From NCBI GenBank assembly GCA_036346405.1, contig CM070568.1, positions 34,444,820 to 34,508,819 of the forward strand: DNA of 64,000 bases, written 5' to 3'. This DNA comes from Phyllostachys edulis (taxonomy: Eukaryota > Streptophyta > Magnoliopsida > Poales > Poaceae). The notes under the pieces are model-generated. The model was given only the letters and a program-made list of their open reading frames with translations. It ran no database searches and was not told where the DNA came from. How positions within the stretch are numbered: position 1 is the first letter of the stretch; each line of letters starts with the position of its first letter. Below are positions 24,198 through 34,798 of this stretch, in pieces. Made by a program: the position numbers and the translations under genes.

Positions 24198-24476
24198 TGT
24201 TAGAAAAATAGAGACAAAGGAGACACGAATTTTTACGTGAAAAACCTTTACGGGAAAAAATCACAGGCGCCGTCAACCGACAATGATCACTATATGAGGA
24301 GCGATTACAAACGCAGAGGATTACAATGAGACGTCGCAATGAGGCGTCCTCTCCCGTGCGGCTTACAAGAGGTATATAAAAGGGTAAAAGAACTTAATCC
24401 AAGTAGAAAACTAATCCACTAATATAGTAACTAATCCGAATCCTTTCATATTAAAAATTCGGATCAGAATACAACA
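24198..24476 (-). repeat. 5' LTR of the Copia element (279 bp)
   Basis: It matches the other LTR apart from about 17 substitutions and small indels, including an extra 13 nt duplication of 'acgtcgcaatgag' type near 24333. Almost all substitutions are C to T or G to A relative to the other LTR, the pattern expected of methyl-cytosine decay. ACCAT follows at 24477-24481. Confidence 0.9.
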
Positions 24477-24481
24477 ACCAT

Positions 24482-24820
24482 TGTCTGAAAACTTACAACT
24501 AATGGGTAATTGAACACAACAGAATACATAAACACTTCAGTGTTGCTAAAAGAACCAAGAAGGCACCACCTCCTAAGGTGGACAAGATAATGGCTCCCTC
24601 AGTCCCTCTACTAGTACAATTCTCACAGGCGGCTTATACCCAGCATAACATCATTGACATCATGAAATAGTTTATTTGCAATCACTAGTACTTTTTCAGT
24701 CTTGTTAGGCCTTGATCGATGGCGTCCCTCACCCTGGTCACAAACCATGAAGATTCAAACTATTTATGTTCTTTCATCCTGTGCTCATGATGGAATGTTA
24801 GACGGTGATCAATTCCCACA
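24482..24820 (-). other. MCM7 3' flank, probably containing its 3' UTR
   Basis: This stretch lies between the MCM7 stop codon and the Copia target duplication. It has no ORF of note. A 'cataaca'/'aatagtttatttgcaat' stretch at 24640-24680 could hold a polyadenylation signal on the minus strand, but this is weak. Confidence 0.4.
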
Positions 24821-27800
24821 TCAGGCGTCGATGAAGTGGATGTCAAAGGTGTTCGGATGAATCTGCCACACGTTCAGGGATGCGTACTCCTCCAAGCATT
24901 CCTTCAATTGAGCCTCGCTATACCCCTGTTTTTACACACATCATCTTGTTAGCAATCTAATCAGAGTGAGTTGCCGCATTGGTACCAGTGGGTGTATGTA
25001 GAAACTGTACCTTTCTGGAGATCAAGTTAAGAGCGTGAGCGTATCTCACATCCATGTTGTTTGTCCTTGCCGCTTCGTCTCTCAGGATAGAGTATATGTC
25101 GGAAATCGCATCTAGGCCAGAACGCTGGCGGTCATCTGAGTATAATGAGTACTTTGACATCTGCATCAATCTCAGTGCTTCATCGACATCGCTCTGAGCA
25201 ACGGTTTCTGAAAATCTAAGCCTTGCCAAGGCCTGAAATAAGGGAAAAACATTGCGTTCAAAAAGATAGATTTTTGCATGCTAGTGTACACACGAAAACA
25301 CAGTTGAAGTTTACTTACAATGGAAATACGGAGTATGCTTAAAAGTGTCCTGATAGTTGTGTAGGAATGTGGTGCGTTTGATTTTGCTTCCTCTTGGCGG
25401 ATGCTGGAATAAGCAGTTGCAATGTATTCCTCAAGCTCTCGAGGAACAGAAGGAACAACTCTTCTTGCAGCAGATATGTATGCTCTGTGATCAGATCAAG
25501 ATTGTTAAATCATAAACTACTAGAGATTAGAGAATATGAAGATTGTGAACAGTGCTTTTATTTCAGCCTGTTAGCTTCAACAATTTAGCAAATTCTATTA
25601 TATTGCTTTCAAGAGGATAAATGCCTCCAATTTAGGTGTATGAAATGCAAACGTTTTAAAGTTAGGACAATAAAAGTAGAGTTAATTCCTTATTTGCCAT
25701 TGGAAGTTGGCGAGCTTCCTAAAATGCCATTGAAAAATTGCTTATCCCTTTTTTGCCACTCGTTCTCAACTTTAATCATTTTTTTGCCACTCCGGTCAGT
25801 TGACCGTTGACTTGAACACTGAAAAGACGAAAAGAGCGATTTTGCCCTAAGTATGTTTGACATAGTAATATAGTTCCAAAATTATTTTATTTATAAAAGT
25901 TTCTAACATAGTGTAGATTATTCTGTAAATTTTATAGGGTTTTATTTATAACATGTTTTTATCTAAAAAAAATTTCAAGTTACAACTGAAAATTTAAAAA
26001 TTTTATAATTTTTGGAACTATATTACTATATCAAACAATTCTCTAAAGATCTCAGCATACTTAGGGGCAAAATGGCCTTTTCGCGTCCAGTCAACAATCA
26101 AATCCACGGTCAACTGACCGGAGTGGCAAAAAATGGATTAAAGTTGAGAACGAGTGGCAAAAAAAGGATAAACAATTTTTCGATAGCATTTTGAGGAGCT
26201 CGCCAACTTCCAATGACAAATAAGGAATTAACCCATAAAAGTAATGCAACTCTAGGAAGAGTGAGCGAGCTTGCCTAAGAACGGATGGTTCAAGTGGTGT
26301 GAAACCAAGTGCCGGTGATTCAAGATTTTGATGCACATGAACGATATGTCTTGCCATCTCAAGATCACTTTCCATGTCTGCGCGGTCCAGGATCAACCAA
26401 AGGAGGTCGAAACGTGACAGAAGTGCTGGAGGAAGATTTATGTTTTCAGCTGGAGTCCTCCTCATATCATACCTTCCCCTGAATGATTTAAAACATTTGC
26501 TTTTGTCAGTCAACGTAATTTTCCTAGTTATCCTTTAGATGGAAAATGTTCAGATCAACCCTTACCATGCTGGATTTGCAGCAGACAGAATTGCAGTTCT
26601 TGCATTAAGAGAGGTGGTGATGCCAGCCTTGGCAATGCTAACTGTTTGTTGCTCCATCACCTCATGAATCGCTGTCCTGTCTGACTCTTCCATCTTGTCG
26701 AACTCATCTATTGCGCAAATACCCATATCTGCCAGTACCTGAAACCCAAGGGTTTGCATTATTTGATAAATCATTAGTAGGATCGCATGGCTGTGCTATG
26801 CACTAAATAAAGTGTTTTTGTTACCTTAGTACAGCATTAGTGTTAGAAGGCAATTCTACACAAGATTGGAATGAAATGTTTACTACCAGTAAGACACATA
26901 GCTGAAATCTTAACTGGTGTCTAAGCAACTTTTATCAACAGATTTTCTGAACAGCTCAAGTCGGGACTTGTAAACAGACAGGCAGACTTGCTTACAGTTG
27001 ACTGGCAACTCAATGAAATACAGTGCAAATGTCATCATCATAAGATCTGAATCCTACCAGTGCTCCTCCCTCGAGGACAAACTCATTCGTCACTGGATCT
27101 TTCTGGACAGCAGCAGTAAGACCAACACCACTGCTCCCACGCCCTGTGGTATACACTCCTCTTGGAGCAACATTGATGATATGCTTTAGAAGTTGACTCT
27201 TTGCAACACCAGGATCTCCCATCAGGCATATATGCAGGTCTCCTCTGATCTGCACGTTCAGAGTAATGTTGAATGTGTGAGCAGTTGGGGAAAGCAAAGC
27301 TTTATTGTGGAATGCAAGTAATTCCAATTCCCAGTAGTATGCATACCTTCATGCCATCTGTGAGCTTCCGATGAGGTGCGCCAACAAGTAGCAACAATAG
27401 TGCTTTCTTGACATCTTCATGGCCAAATATTTCAGGTGCCAAGGATCTCGACAACTTATTGTAAATATCACCATCCTCAGCCAACCGGTCAATTTGTTCT
27501 TGTTCATCACCTTTAAGTTCATATCTGCAATAGTTAAAACAAATTGCTAATGTCAAATGGCAGCTGAAGATAAGGTGCGTAGGTTGCACAACAAGAGGCT
27601 GAGATGCTTTACTCTTCATATTTTTTCTTGAAATGGGTAACAGACATTGCTTCTAAGTAGGTATCAGCAACCAATCCTGCACGCATGGCTCGGAATCCAT
27701 AGTAAGGCATGGGGAGGAAAATGCCTGACATCTCAACCACATCTCCAGGTGCAACCTGGTAATGACAACATTTAGTACTTGGAAAGATGACCAAATATCA

Positions 27801-29939
27801 GCGTTTAGTTACTGAAAATTTAGAAAACCAAAAAAAAGAAATTTTAATGCAGGTTTCTTTCAATTATACCCTTGGATCTAATGGGAAAATAGTGAGTTAT
27901 ATGGCCCCAAAGCAACACAAAGAAAATTGCCCAAAGCAAAAGTAAAGTTGCAATTTGCTTTACCTTTCTAGTCAGCTCTCCTCTAAGATGAGCAGTCAGA
28001 GAACGTGGGATGTGGCCCTTTGGTACATGCTCTGCTAACTCTTGGAGCTTCACCTGCAAGAAAATGTTGCGGTTTTACGATTGAGTGGAATCTGAAATAT
28101 GCCTAAATTTGGACATGTTTTTTTCCATTGAAGATAGATAGCCTTGTTAACCAGATTGTGGATAAAGGTTGTTACCTCCTGAAATTTCAGAAATTTTGAT
28201 GCGCGCAGTTGAAGGATTAGATTCCCCTTTGCTTTGTTCATCTTGCATCTTTGAGATGGGCATTCAAAGAGAGGCATAAAGACTCTAGCAGTCACTTCCT
28301 GTCAAATTCAAAACAATAGTTTTTGAATGATCATTCTGTACATTTTCCTCCAGGAGCCTCCTATAAATAAACCTCAGCACGCAAGCAAACTACTAGTTCC
28401 GCAACTCAGTAAAGACAATAGTGCATTAATTCTACCATGTACTAAAAAATACCATCCAAACTGCTCACAGGAAATATATTATAAACTAGTACAGGATGAC
28501 TGTAATACAAGATCAACACATAGGCGTCAAGACTGCTTATTAAAAAGAGAACTTGGAAAAGAGATGAAATACCTGGTATATCTCAAAACCACATTCTTCA
28601 CATGTATAAACAGCAACCTGCATTAAGGGCTTCACATCTGAGCAGCGAGTCACAATTCCAGATATTTTGACAAGCTGCCCAATGTTGGATGCCTTCACTT
28701 GCCTAATGGTGAGTGGAGTCACCTTTGAGAATGCCTTGATGTAGACCTCACTGCAATGTCAAAACCACTTCATATTTAGGTAAAAGATCAACAGACACAT
28801 AAATGGATAGAATTAGAAAAGGCATATCTAAGAGCACCAAGAAAATTTTAGCAACAACATAAGATGGCAAATATCCGGGTCACAGCAGAATACCTTATCA
28901 CATTACATTATTACAATCTCCATCGAAGCACAAACTATTGCAGGACACGTTAGAATTCTTTGCACCAGTCAGCTGGGGGATGCTACTATTGTTAACAGGG
29001 TCTACCAAGCCAGATATGCCTAAAGTATCTATCCGCACATCGCACAGCATCTTTCAAAGAGGCGTTTAAATTCTGTAATATCAGCAACAATTTACTTGCT
29101 CAACTTCAGAACATGCGAAGCTCTTTTCCTTGCACATGAATCATAGCCAACAGTCCATTTTGCTAACTAATTTTCCTGAAACTAAGTTCCATGATAGATT
29201 CTTAGGGGCAGTATACTCACAAGAATCGTTTGATCTCCGGCGGCATCCTCTGGAGTGGGTCCGTGACATCTGCGCGGCCATCGGCCCCCTCGTCCACACG
29301 CTGCGTCATCAAGATGTCCCGGTCCTCGTCGACGGTGTAGGCCTCCGTGGGCTCCGGCATGAGCTCGTCCACAGCCTCCGCGAATATGCCGATGTAGCGC
29401 CTTGTGTTCTCGGTGATCCTCTGCAAGAACTCCTCGTCCACATCCTTGTACTGCGCAACACACCCAATTTCGCACCCAAAATTAGATCTTGCACCCGCAG
29501 ATTAGCTTAAAAAAAGATCTTGCCGAGGCGAGGGATTAATTCGTACGTGGAACAGGTCATCCAGCTCGATCTGAACCGCCCGGATCTTCCGGTTAGCCAC
29601 ATCTTGCTGGAATTGCAGGGAACAAAGGAGCAATACTTATATCAATAAATCAGCGTGAAATAGTGAGAAAATCCAGATCTTTAAGGCCCTAGAAACACGA
29701 GATAGAGATAATTACCAGGATGTTCAGGTACTTGGGCTCGCCGTGCGGGCCGGCGTAGTTGGTCAGGAAGTCCTTGGCGAGCGCTGCAGAAACAAATAAC
29801 CACAGCGGCGTCACAAGATTGTTATAGAAGCTTCCAAGAACGCGAGTAAGAGCTCGCGAGAGATGGTTCCAGAAACTTCTGGAGGGCGTGCGCGCGTGGA
29901 ACACGTGCCTCTGTCGGCAGCGAAGTCCGCGGTCTTCAT
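24821..29939 (-). CDS. MCM7: DNA replication licensing factor MCM7, helicase subunit of MCM2-7
   Basis: Fifteen exons: 29909-29939, 29716-29783, 29547-29606, 29221-29450, 28573-28750, 28176-28298, 27964-28053, 27613-27755, 27347-27524, 27058-27249, 26566-26738, 26275-26478, 25319-25484, 25011-25232 and 24821-24925. They sum to 2163 bp, giving 720 residues with no break. MCM7 is one of six AAA+ subunits of the hexamer that unwinds DNA at replication forks in the nucleus. Visible motifs: zinc-binding CxxC (about 180-183) and CX4C (about 202-207), Walker [10 protein letters not shown] (about 378-386), Walker B DEFDKM (about 442-447) and arginine-finger SRFDLLW (about 510). The C-terminus is HFIDA. 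Introns 1 and 12 appear to be GC-AG. Intron 12 carries a foldback element. E2F-type sites lie upstream. Confidence 0.97.
25681..26232. mobile_element. 552 bp foldback/MITE-like element in MCM7 intron 12
   Basis: The two ends are long inverted repeats: 'gttaattccttatttgccat' at the left pairs with 'aaataaggaattaac' at the right. Inner pairs include 'ggaagttggcgagct', 'gccactcgttctcaacttt' and 'gccactccggtcagttgacc'. The central part is AT-rich and non-coding. The word TTGCCAC/GTGGCAA is shared with the hairpins at 4460 and 63591. A short ORF inside is a chance frame. It accounts for most of this 790 bp intron. Confidence 0.8.
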
Positions 29940-30018
29940 CCCGGCGACGATGGCGGCGGCGGGGAAGAGGAGACGAGAGGCAGAGAAGGGAAGGGAGGGG
30001 AATGGGAGGATTCGGGGG

Positions 30019-30085
30019 AAATGGCGGGAAGAGGGGGATAAGAGGAGGGGTTTTGGCGGGAAGGGAGGTGCCGCCGTGGCGGGAA
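30019..30085 (+). promoter_or_regulatory. Cluster of three E2F-type sites upstream of MCM7
   Basis: GGCGGGAA occurs at 30023-30030, 30055-30062 (as TTTTGGCGGGAA from 30051) and 30078-30085, that is 84-146 bp upstream of the MCM7 start codon. TTTGGCGGGAA fits the E2F/DP consensus. E2F control of MCM genes at G1/S is established in plants and animals. Binding here is inferred. Confidence 0.7.
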
Positions 30086-30172
30086 GCTTAAGTGGGCCCC
30101 ATGGGCTTTAGTGGGCTGGACTTGGGCTTTTCGCTCTGGAAGCGCAGTGAGCTTGGCCGAGCAGTACAGTAA

Positions 30173-30225
<53 letters not shown>

Positions 30226-30445
30226 TTGGTGATTTTGTTCTCCTGTTGCAAATTTCTTAACGAAAATGAGGTGTTAATAAAAGATTCAGCCCGATCGAGG
30301 GGCATGTCCGTGCCTCTTTGTTTCCATCGTGTAGTTAGAAACCAATGCTTTGGATCAAATGTTGATAAGCAATACGTTTCCCCCCTCAAGATGACTAGCC
30401 ACGAATTCCACCCCCCCCCCTAGTAAGGAGTATCCTGATTTACAA
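30086..30445. other. MCM7 upstream spacer with TA and C runs
   Basis: A TA microsatellite lies at about 30180-30222 and a C run at about 30411-30420. No supported gene is present. The ORFs across the TA run (poly-Ile-Tyr) are artefacts. Confidence 0.6.
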
Positions 30446-30942
30446 GGTTGTCAGAATCTCGATTGTAGTTTCTACGACTCAGATTGATTGGATTAATTCG
30501 ATCCTATGGTAAAGTATTAATTGTGTAAAATCTTAATATTATTACGATTCTAACCCAAAAAAATTGTAGGATCATGGTCAAAATTTTCATACGATCTTAT
30601 CGATTACGGTGATTTATTATAAATAATTATTTACATATGTCCTCTTTATTGTAAACTTTTACATTTTTATTTCTTCATGTCCATTATAATTTGCATAAAT
30701 AAGAAATAATCTTTCATTTGCATTATATTTTGGTAAACAAAAGTTCTAAAAGTATAATTTTAAAAATGTAAGAAGTATTAAAATATAAGATAGATTTTTA
30801 AAAATATTTCTTTGGTAGAATAGATTTTTAAAAATATTTCTTTGGTAGAATCATATAGGGTCTTAGAGTCTCCATCGATCATACGATTCGCGATCATACT
30901 CAATAACCTCCAATCCGATCCAAGATCGCGATTCTGACAACC
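30446..30942. mobile_element. Terminal-inverted-repeat DNA element (about 497 bp)
   Basis: The ends are inverted: 'ggttgtcagaatctcgatt' at the left and 'gatcgcgattctgacaacc' at the right, perfect for the first 13 bases. The inside is AT-rich and non-coding, with a 29 bp tandem duplication ('agatttttaaaaatatttctttggtagaat') at about 30790-30850. No clear target duplication was seen. Superfamily unassigned. Confidence 0.7.
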
Positions 30943-31439
30943 CCGCTTATCTCGATTGGATTATCAAGACGACAAGGGACACCTCTCGTTTTTGTAGCAG
31001 ATGGTTAATTATGTTTCACATAAATGTTTTCCTTTACAGATATTTTCCACAACGTTATCCTTATTCACAGCTAGCCCACTCTTTGTCAACCTCATCTTTT
31101 GGTCTAACTCGATTATCCATCCAGGAATCGAAAAAAAATCATGGAGGGTTAGCTGGTTGGTTTGTCAAAACCAACAAGAAAAAAACGATTTAAAAAAACA
31201 CTAGATGCCATACGCGGGGTGCATGCACTTGGAAGACCGCCTCGCTGTCACTGGACCGAAATTTCCCAAACTACGGGACCACCTACCAGAGCGGGCGGCG
31301 CTGTGCCAAAATGGCGAGCTTAAAGAGATTGTGCAAATCGGGGGATGGGAACGTGCCGAAGTAGCCACTGGATTGAAGCACGTTTCTATGGTGTTCTTTT
31401 GTGAGACAAGCTTTCGATCCTAGGTCTTGAATACCCGAA
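30943..31439. other. Spacer before the LTR composite
   Basis: The stretch 31200-31400 is GC-richer and holds a 72-codon plus-strand ORF (31205-31423) with no recognised domain and no splice partner. I do not call it a gene. Confidence 0.4.
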
Positions 31440-34400
31440 GTTCTTATGTGTGTATTGTATTAGTCTCATAATCAGTGGCTAGTACATATATCCAGAACGA
31501 TGGCATACACATCCATACATACATACATACATACAAAATAAAACAATTATAGTACATAACTTAAGTGATTACAAACTTTAGACTGATCAGCCAAATAAAA
31601 ACTCAAGTATTAGAAGTAGCGAATGAAAAAGCGAAAGCATAGTAAATAAACCAAAAAGGTTTAGCTGCATGCCCATCCAAAACCATCAGGCAACCGACAA
31701 GAAACAAGTCTTAGAAAGACTCATCACGGAACCCTCCGGTACCGAGTGCAAGGAACGCATTGTCCGGCGTAGGCTCATCCTCTAAGTCTGAACAATAATT
31801 TAAGCAAAATTAAGTACGTTGCGTACTCAACAAGACTTGTAGTGTATCACAAAGTTTATATAAATGCAAGGCTAACAAGAGATGAGGCTCTATGCTACAA
31901 GTTGTTTTCAGCATTAAACAAATTTTATTTGCAATATCAATACGTAATATTTTGCAACAGAAGTTTAAAAAACGGTTAAACAGATAAAGGATAACAAGTA
32001 AGTAAATGAATAAATAACAACTCGCAGCCCTTCTTGGCTGTGAGCAACATCTTATTCTTAGGCATGGACATGGCACTTGACTCAAATATCAACAACAAAA
32101 CAATTCCCTTATTTTCCAACAAGAACTATTTTTGTAAAAAACCAAGACTATACCCAATGAACCACACCAAACACGCTCATGACCACGAGCACGACTATTT
32201 AAATAGATTTACACTCTACAGATGTGTACAACTTTACCCATATCATACGAATTCTCTAATTTGTTCGGTATCCGTCGATAACACCGCTCACTACCTTTGG
32301 TAACCAGTCTAGAGCACGTGTTGAAACCTTTACATCACCTAGTCCTAACCTTGCACTAGGCTCGACGGATGAACACCCTCACTTCACCTAGGTACACCCC
32401 CGTCTCAGTGAAGCATTCACCGTTGTGTCAGCAAGCTTTGGGCCCGACACTGTGGTGAAGGTAGCCCCTTCGAACATAACTACACCGGTTATGCTCGCAC
32501 TACTACTGTCTACCAACGTGTAAGGCTAGTTTTCAATGACTTAATTAGCTAAGACCATCTCATACCTGCACATATTGTCTAAACCATACCCTAATGGCTA
32601 CAAAAATAAGGATATCAATATTTTAAGGAGAATAATGCATCGAATAGGACTATAACTATCGTTATCCCCAAATATAGCAATTTTAAGTAAACATACACGT
32701 ATGCATAATAGATTTTGTAAAAAGAAGTACAACATTTAAAGTAGTAGGACCAACATGGTCAAAGGGGTGCTTGCCTTGCTTTGGTTGCTCTGAATATGAG
32801 GATGGAGGATTGTTGTAAAATTTGCTCGAGAAATCGGCGTCTAATAAAGAGAGCCGGAAGCAAATTTATTATAGCCAAATAATGTTAACAACAAAAAAAA
32901 ATCCAAATATTTTTGCATACTCAGATATAGCATGATTTTAGATGCATTTAGAAAAAAGATTAATTTGATTTGGAGTTTGAATGCAAAATTTATTATCGTT
33001 TTGATTTGTTTCGGTTTGAAAATTCCATAAATTAAAAAAAGGTGACGTCGAAAGCGTACTTTCTGAGGTTTACGCTTTCCAACAGAGAAAGCGTATTTTC
33101 CTATGAATTCTACTGAGATTTATGCTTTCCAGTAGAGAAGACGTATTTGTCTTCTAACTTAAGGCGGCTTTTCTAAATTTTTCGAATTTTATTAACTTAC
33201 ATGTGATAACTGGGCTCCATATGTCAGTCTCTCAGGTTTTAAAACGTGTTTTAAAACCGAGAATAGTGTGTGGTCCCACATGTCAGTGACACATTTACTA
33301 AAAGCATTTGAAATTAGATTTTTGTTAACTTTTTCGGTTGGTCCCACTTGTCAGACACTTATTACACTTAACATCTGTTACTTAGTGCTAATTAACATTT
33401 TAATCATACGGGCTCACTGGCAGAGAGAGAGAGAGAGAGAGAGAGAGGTGGAGCTGTGCGCATGGTCGTGCGCCAAGGCAAGCTCGTCGCCAGCGATCGG
33501 GGCGACAACAAGGCTTGGGGTGGCAAAAATGGGTGGCTCTCTCGACGGCGATGCCACCGGATGGTGGTGGGGGCTCGAGAGATGGCTGGAGGCGGCGCTA
33601 CGCCGGAGATGAGCGGCGGAGCTCCTCGGGCTCAAAGTGGTTCTTGTGATTTGAGCAAATCGGCGGCAAAAGAAGCTACGCATTGGCTTCAGGAGATAAC
33701 TATGATACTATACGCAGTGGCTCAGGGACCAATGGTCACTGGAGCGACGATGACAATGCTTCCCGCGGCAGCGCCACGATCGGCCATGATGAAGTCTAGG
33801 CTACACTAGCTAATCATCCGATCTAATACGCGCAAAATCTCTAGGGGAATACTAAAAGCTCACCAAGGCTCTTAACGACATCAGGGAATGGCCAGAGAAG
33901 CTTGGCGACGTTGAGCAATGGCGGCGTAGAGGAGGCTACATCGTGCTACGGTGATGGAGATACTACAAGGGGGTGTGCATTAGCTTGCATGCACACTGAG
34001 GATGGTAGGGATAGAAGGAATTGACCAATGACTCACCGACGTGGCGGCGAACTGAAAAAGGGGTTGTGGCGGCCGGAAGTGAGGAAAGTTGATTCGGGAA
34101 ATTCCCTACAAGTGGATCAACATCAAGCAAGGGAGAAGCATTAGTGAAGTGTAGAACACGAAATGACGCAACCAGGTGAGGTTCAAGCTCACCAGAATGT
34201 CGGGAACATGGGGGTCCAGAATAGGGTGTGCATCGGAGGTGAAGAAGATGACGGTTTGTCCTCGCTACGGGGTTCCCGGAGCTACATCAAGCATAGAAGA
34301 AGCATCAGTGAGGTAAGGGGCACATGGTGACGTGGTTGGCGAAGGCAAGGAAGCTCACCAGAGGAGATGACGTTGTGAGGCTTGCTCACCGGTGTCGAGA

Positions 34401-34798
34401 ACGACACTCTCGTTCCCAGCGAACCAAGGAGCGAAAATATCTGGTTCTTGGTAGGAGGCGAGAATGACAAGCTCGGAACTCTGTGACGTAGTCGAAGGTT
34501 TAAGAATGAGCGAGTGGCGTGAGAAAGGCGGTGAGAAAACGTGGCTGCGACGAGAATCTCACTCTCCAGCTTCTGCGTCTCTGCTAGAGCGAGGGTTGGG
34601 TGCCATTAAGGGGTAGGCAGCATGGACAGAGCCATGCGGAGGTGATGGAGGCAGGTGGGTGTTGAAAACGGTGGGCATCGAGGGAAAACAGCTAGCGAGC
34701 GGGTGGAGCGGGCAAGGCGCGCTGGCGAACGAGGGCGAAGGCGAGGTGGAAGACAAGGTCTAGAGAGTGGTGCCTGCATGTTAGCAAGAGGGAGCGAG

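Larger units (their letters stand above)
19293..24476 (-). mobile_element. Complete Copia LTR retrotransposon with target duplication, coding region decayed
   Basis: The 5184 bp element is bounded by related LTRs (19293-19557 and 24198-24476) and a perfect ACCAT duplication (19288-19292 and 24477-24481). The order on the minus strand is LTR, gag, protease, integrase, reverse transcriptase, RNase H, LTR, which is the Copia order. A purine-rich tract (minus-strand AAGGTGGAGAT) adjoins the 3' LTR at 19558-19568. No standard Met-tRNA primer site was found next to the 5' LTR. It sits about 340 bp past the MCM7 stop codon, antisense to neither host exon. Confidence 0.92.

Noticed and set aside
31205..31423. 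72-codon ORF in the spacer before the LTR composite
   Set aside because: No recognised domain, no splice partner and no homologous segment in the window. Possible but unsupported.
33268..34756. Several ORFs of 60-117 codons on both strands
   Set aside because: They occur in GC-rich LTR-like sequence, overlap each other in several frames and show no domain.
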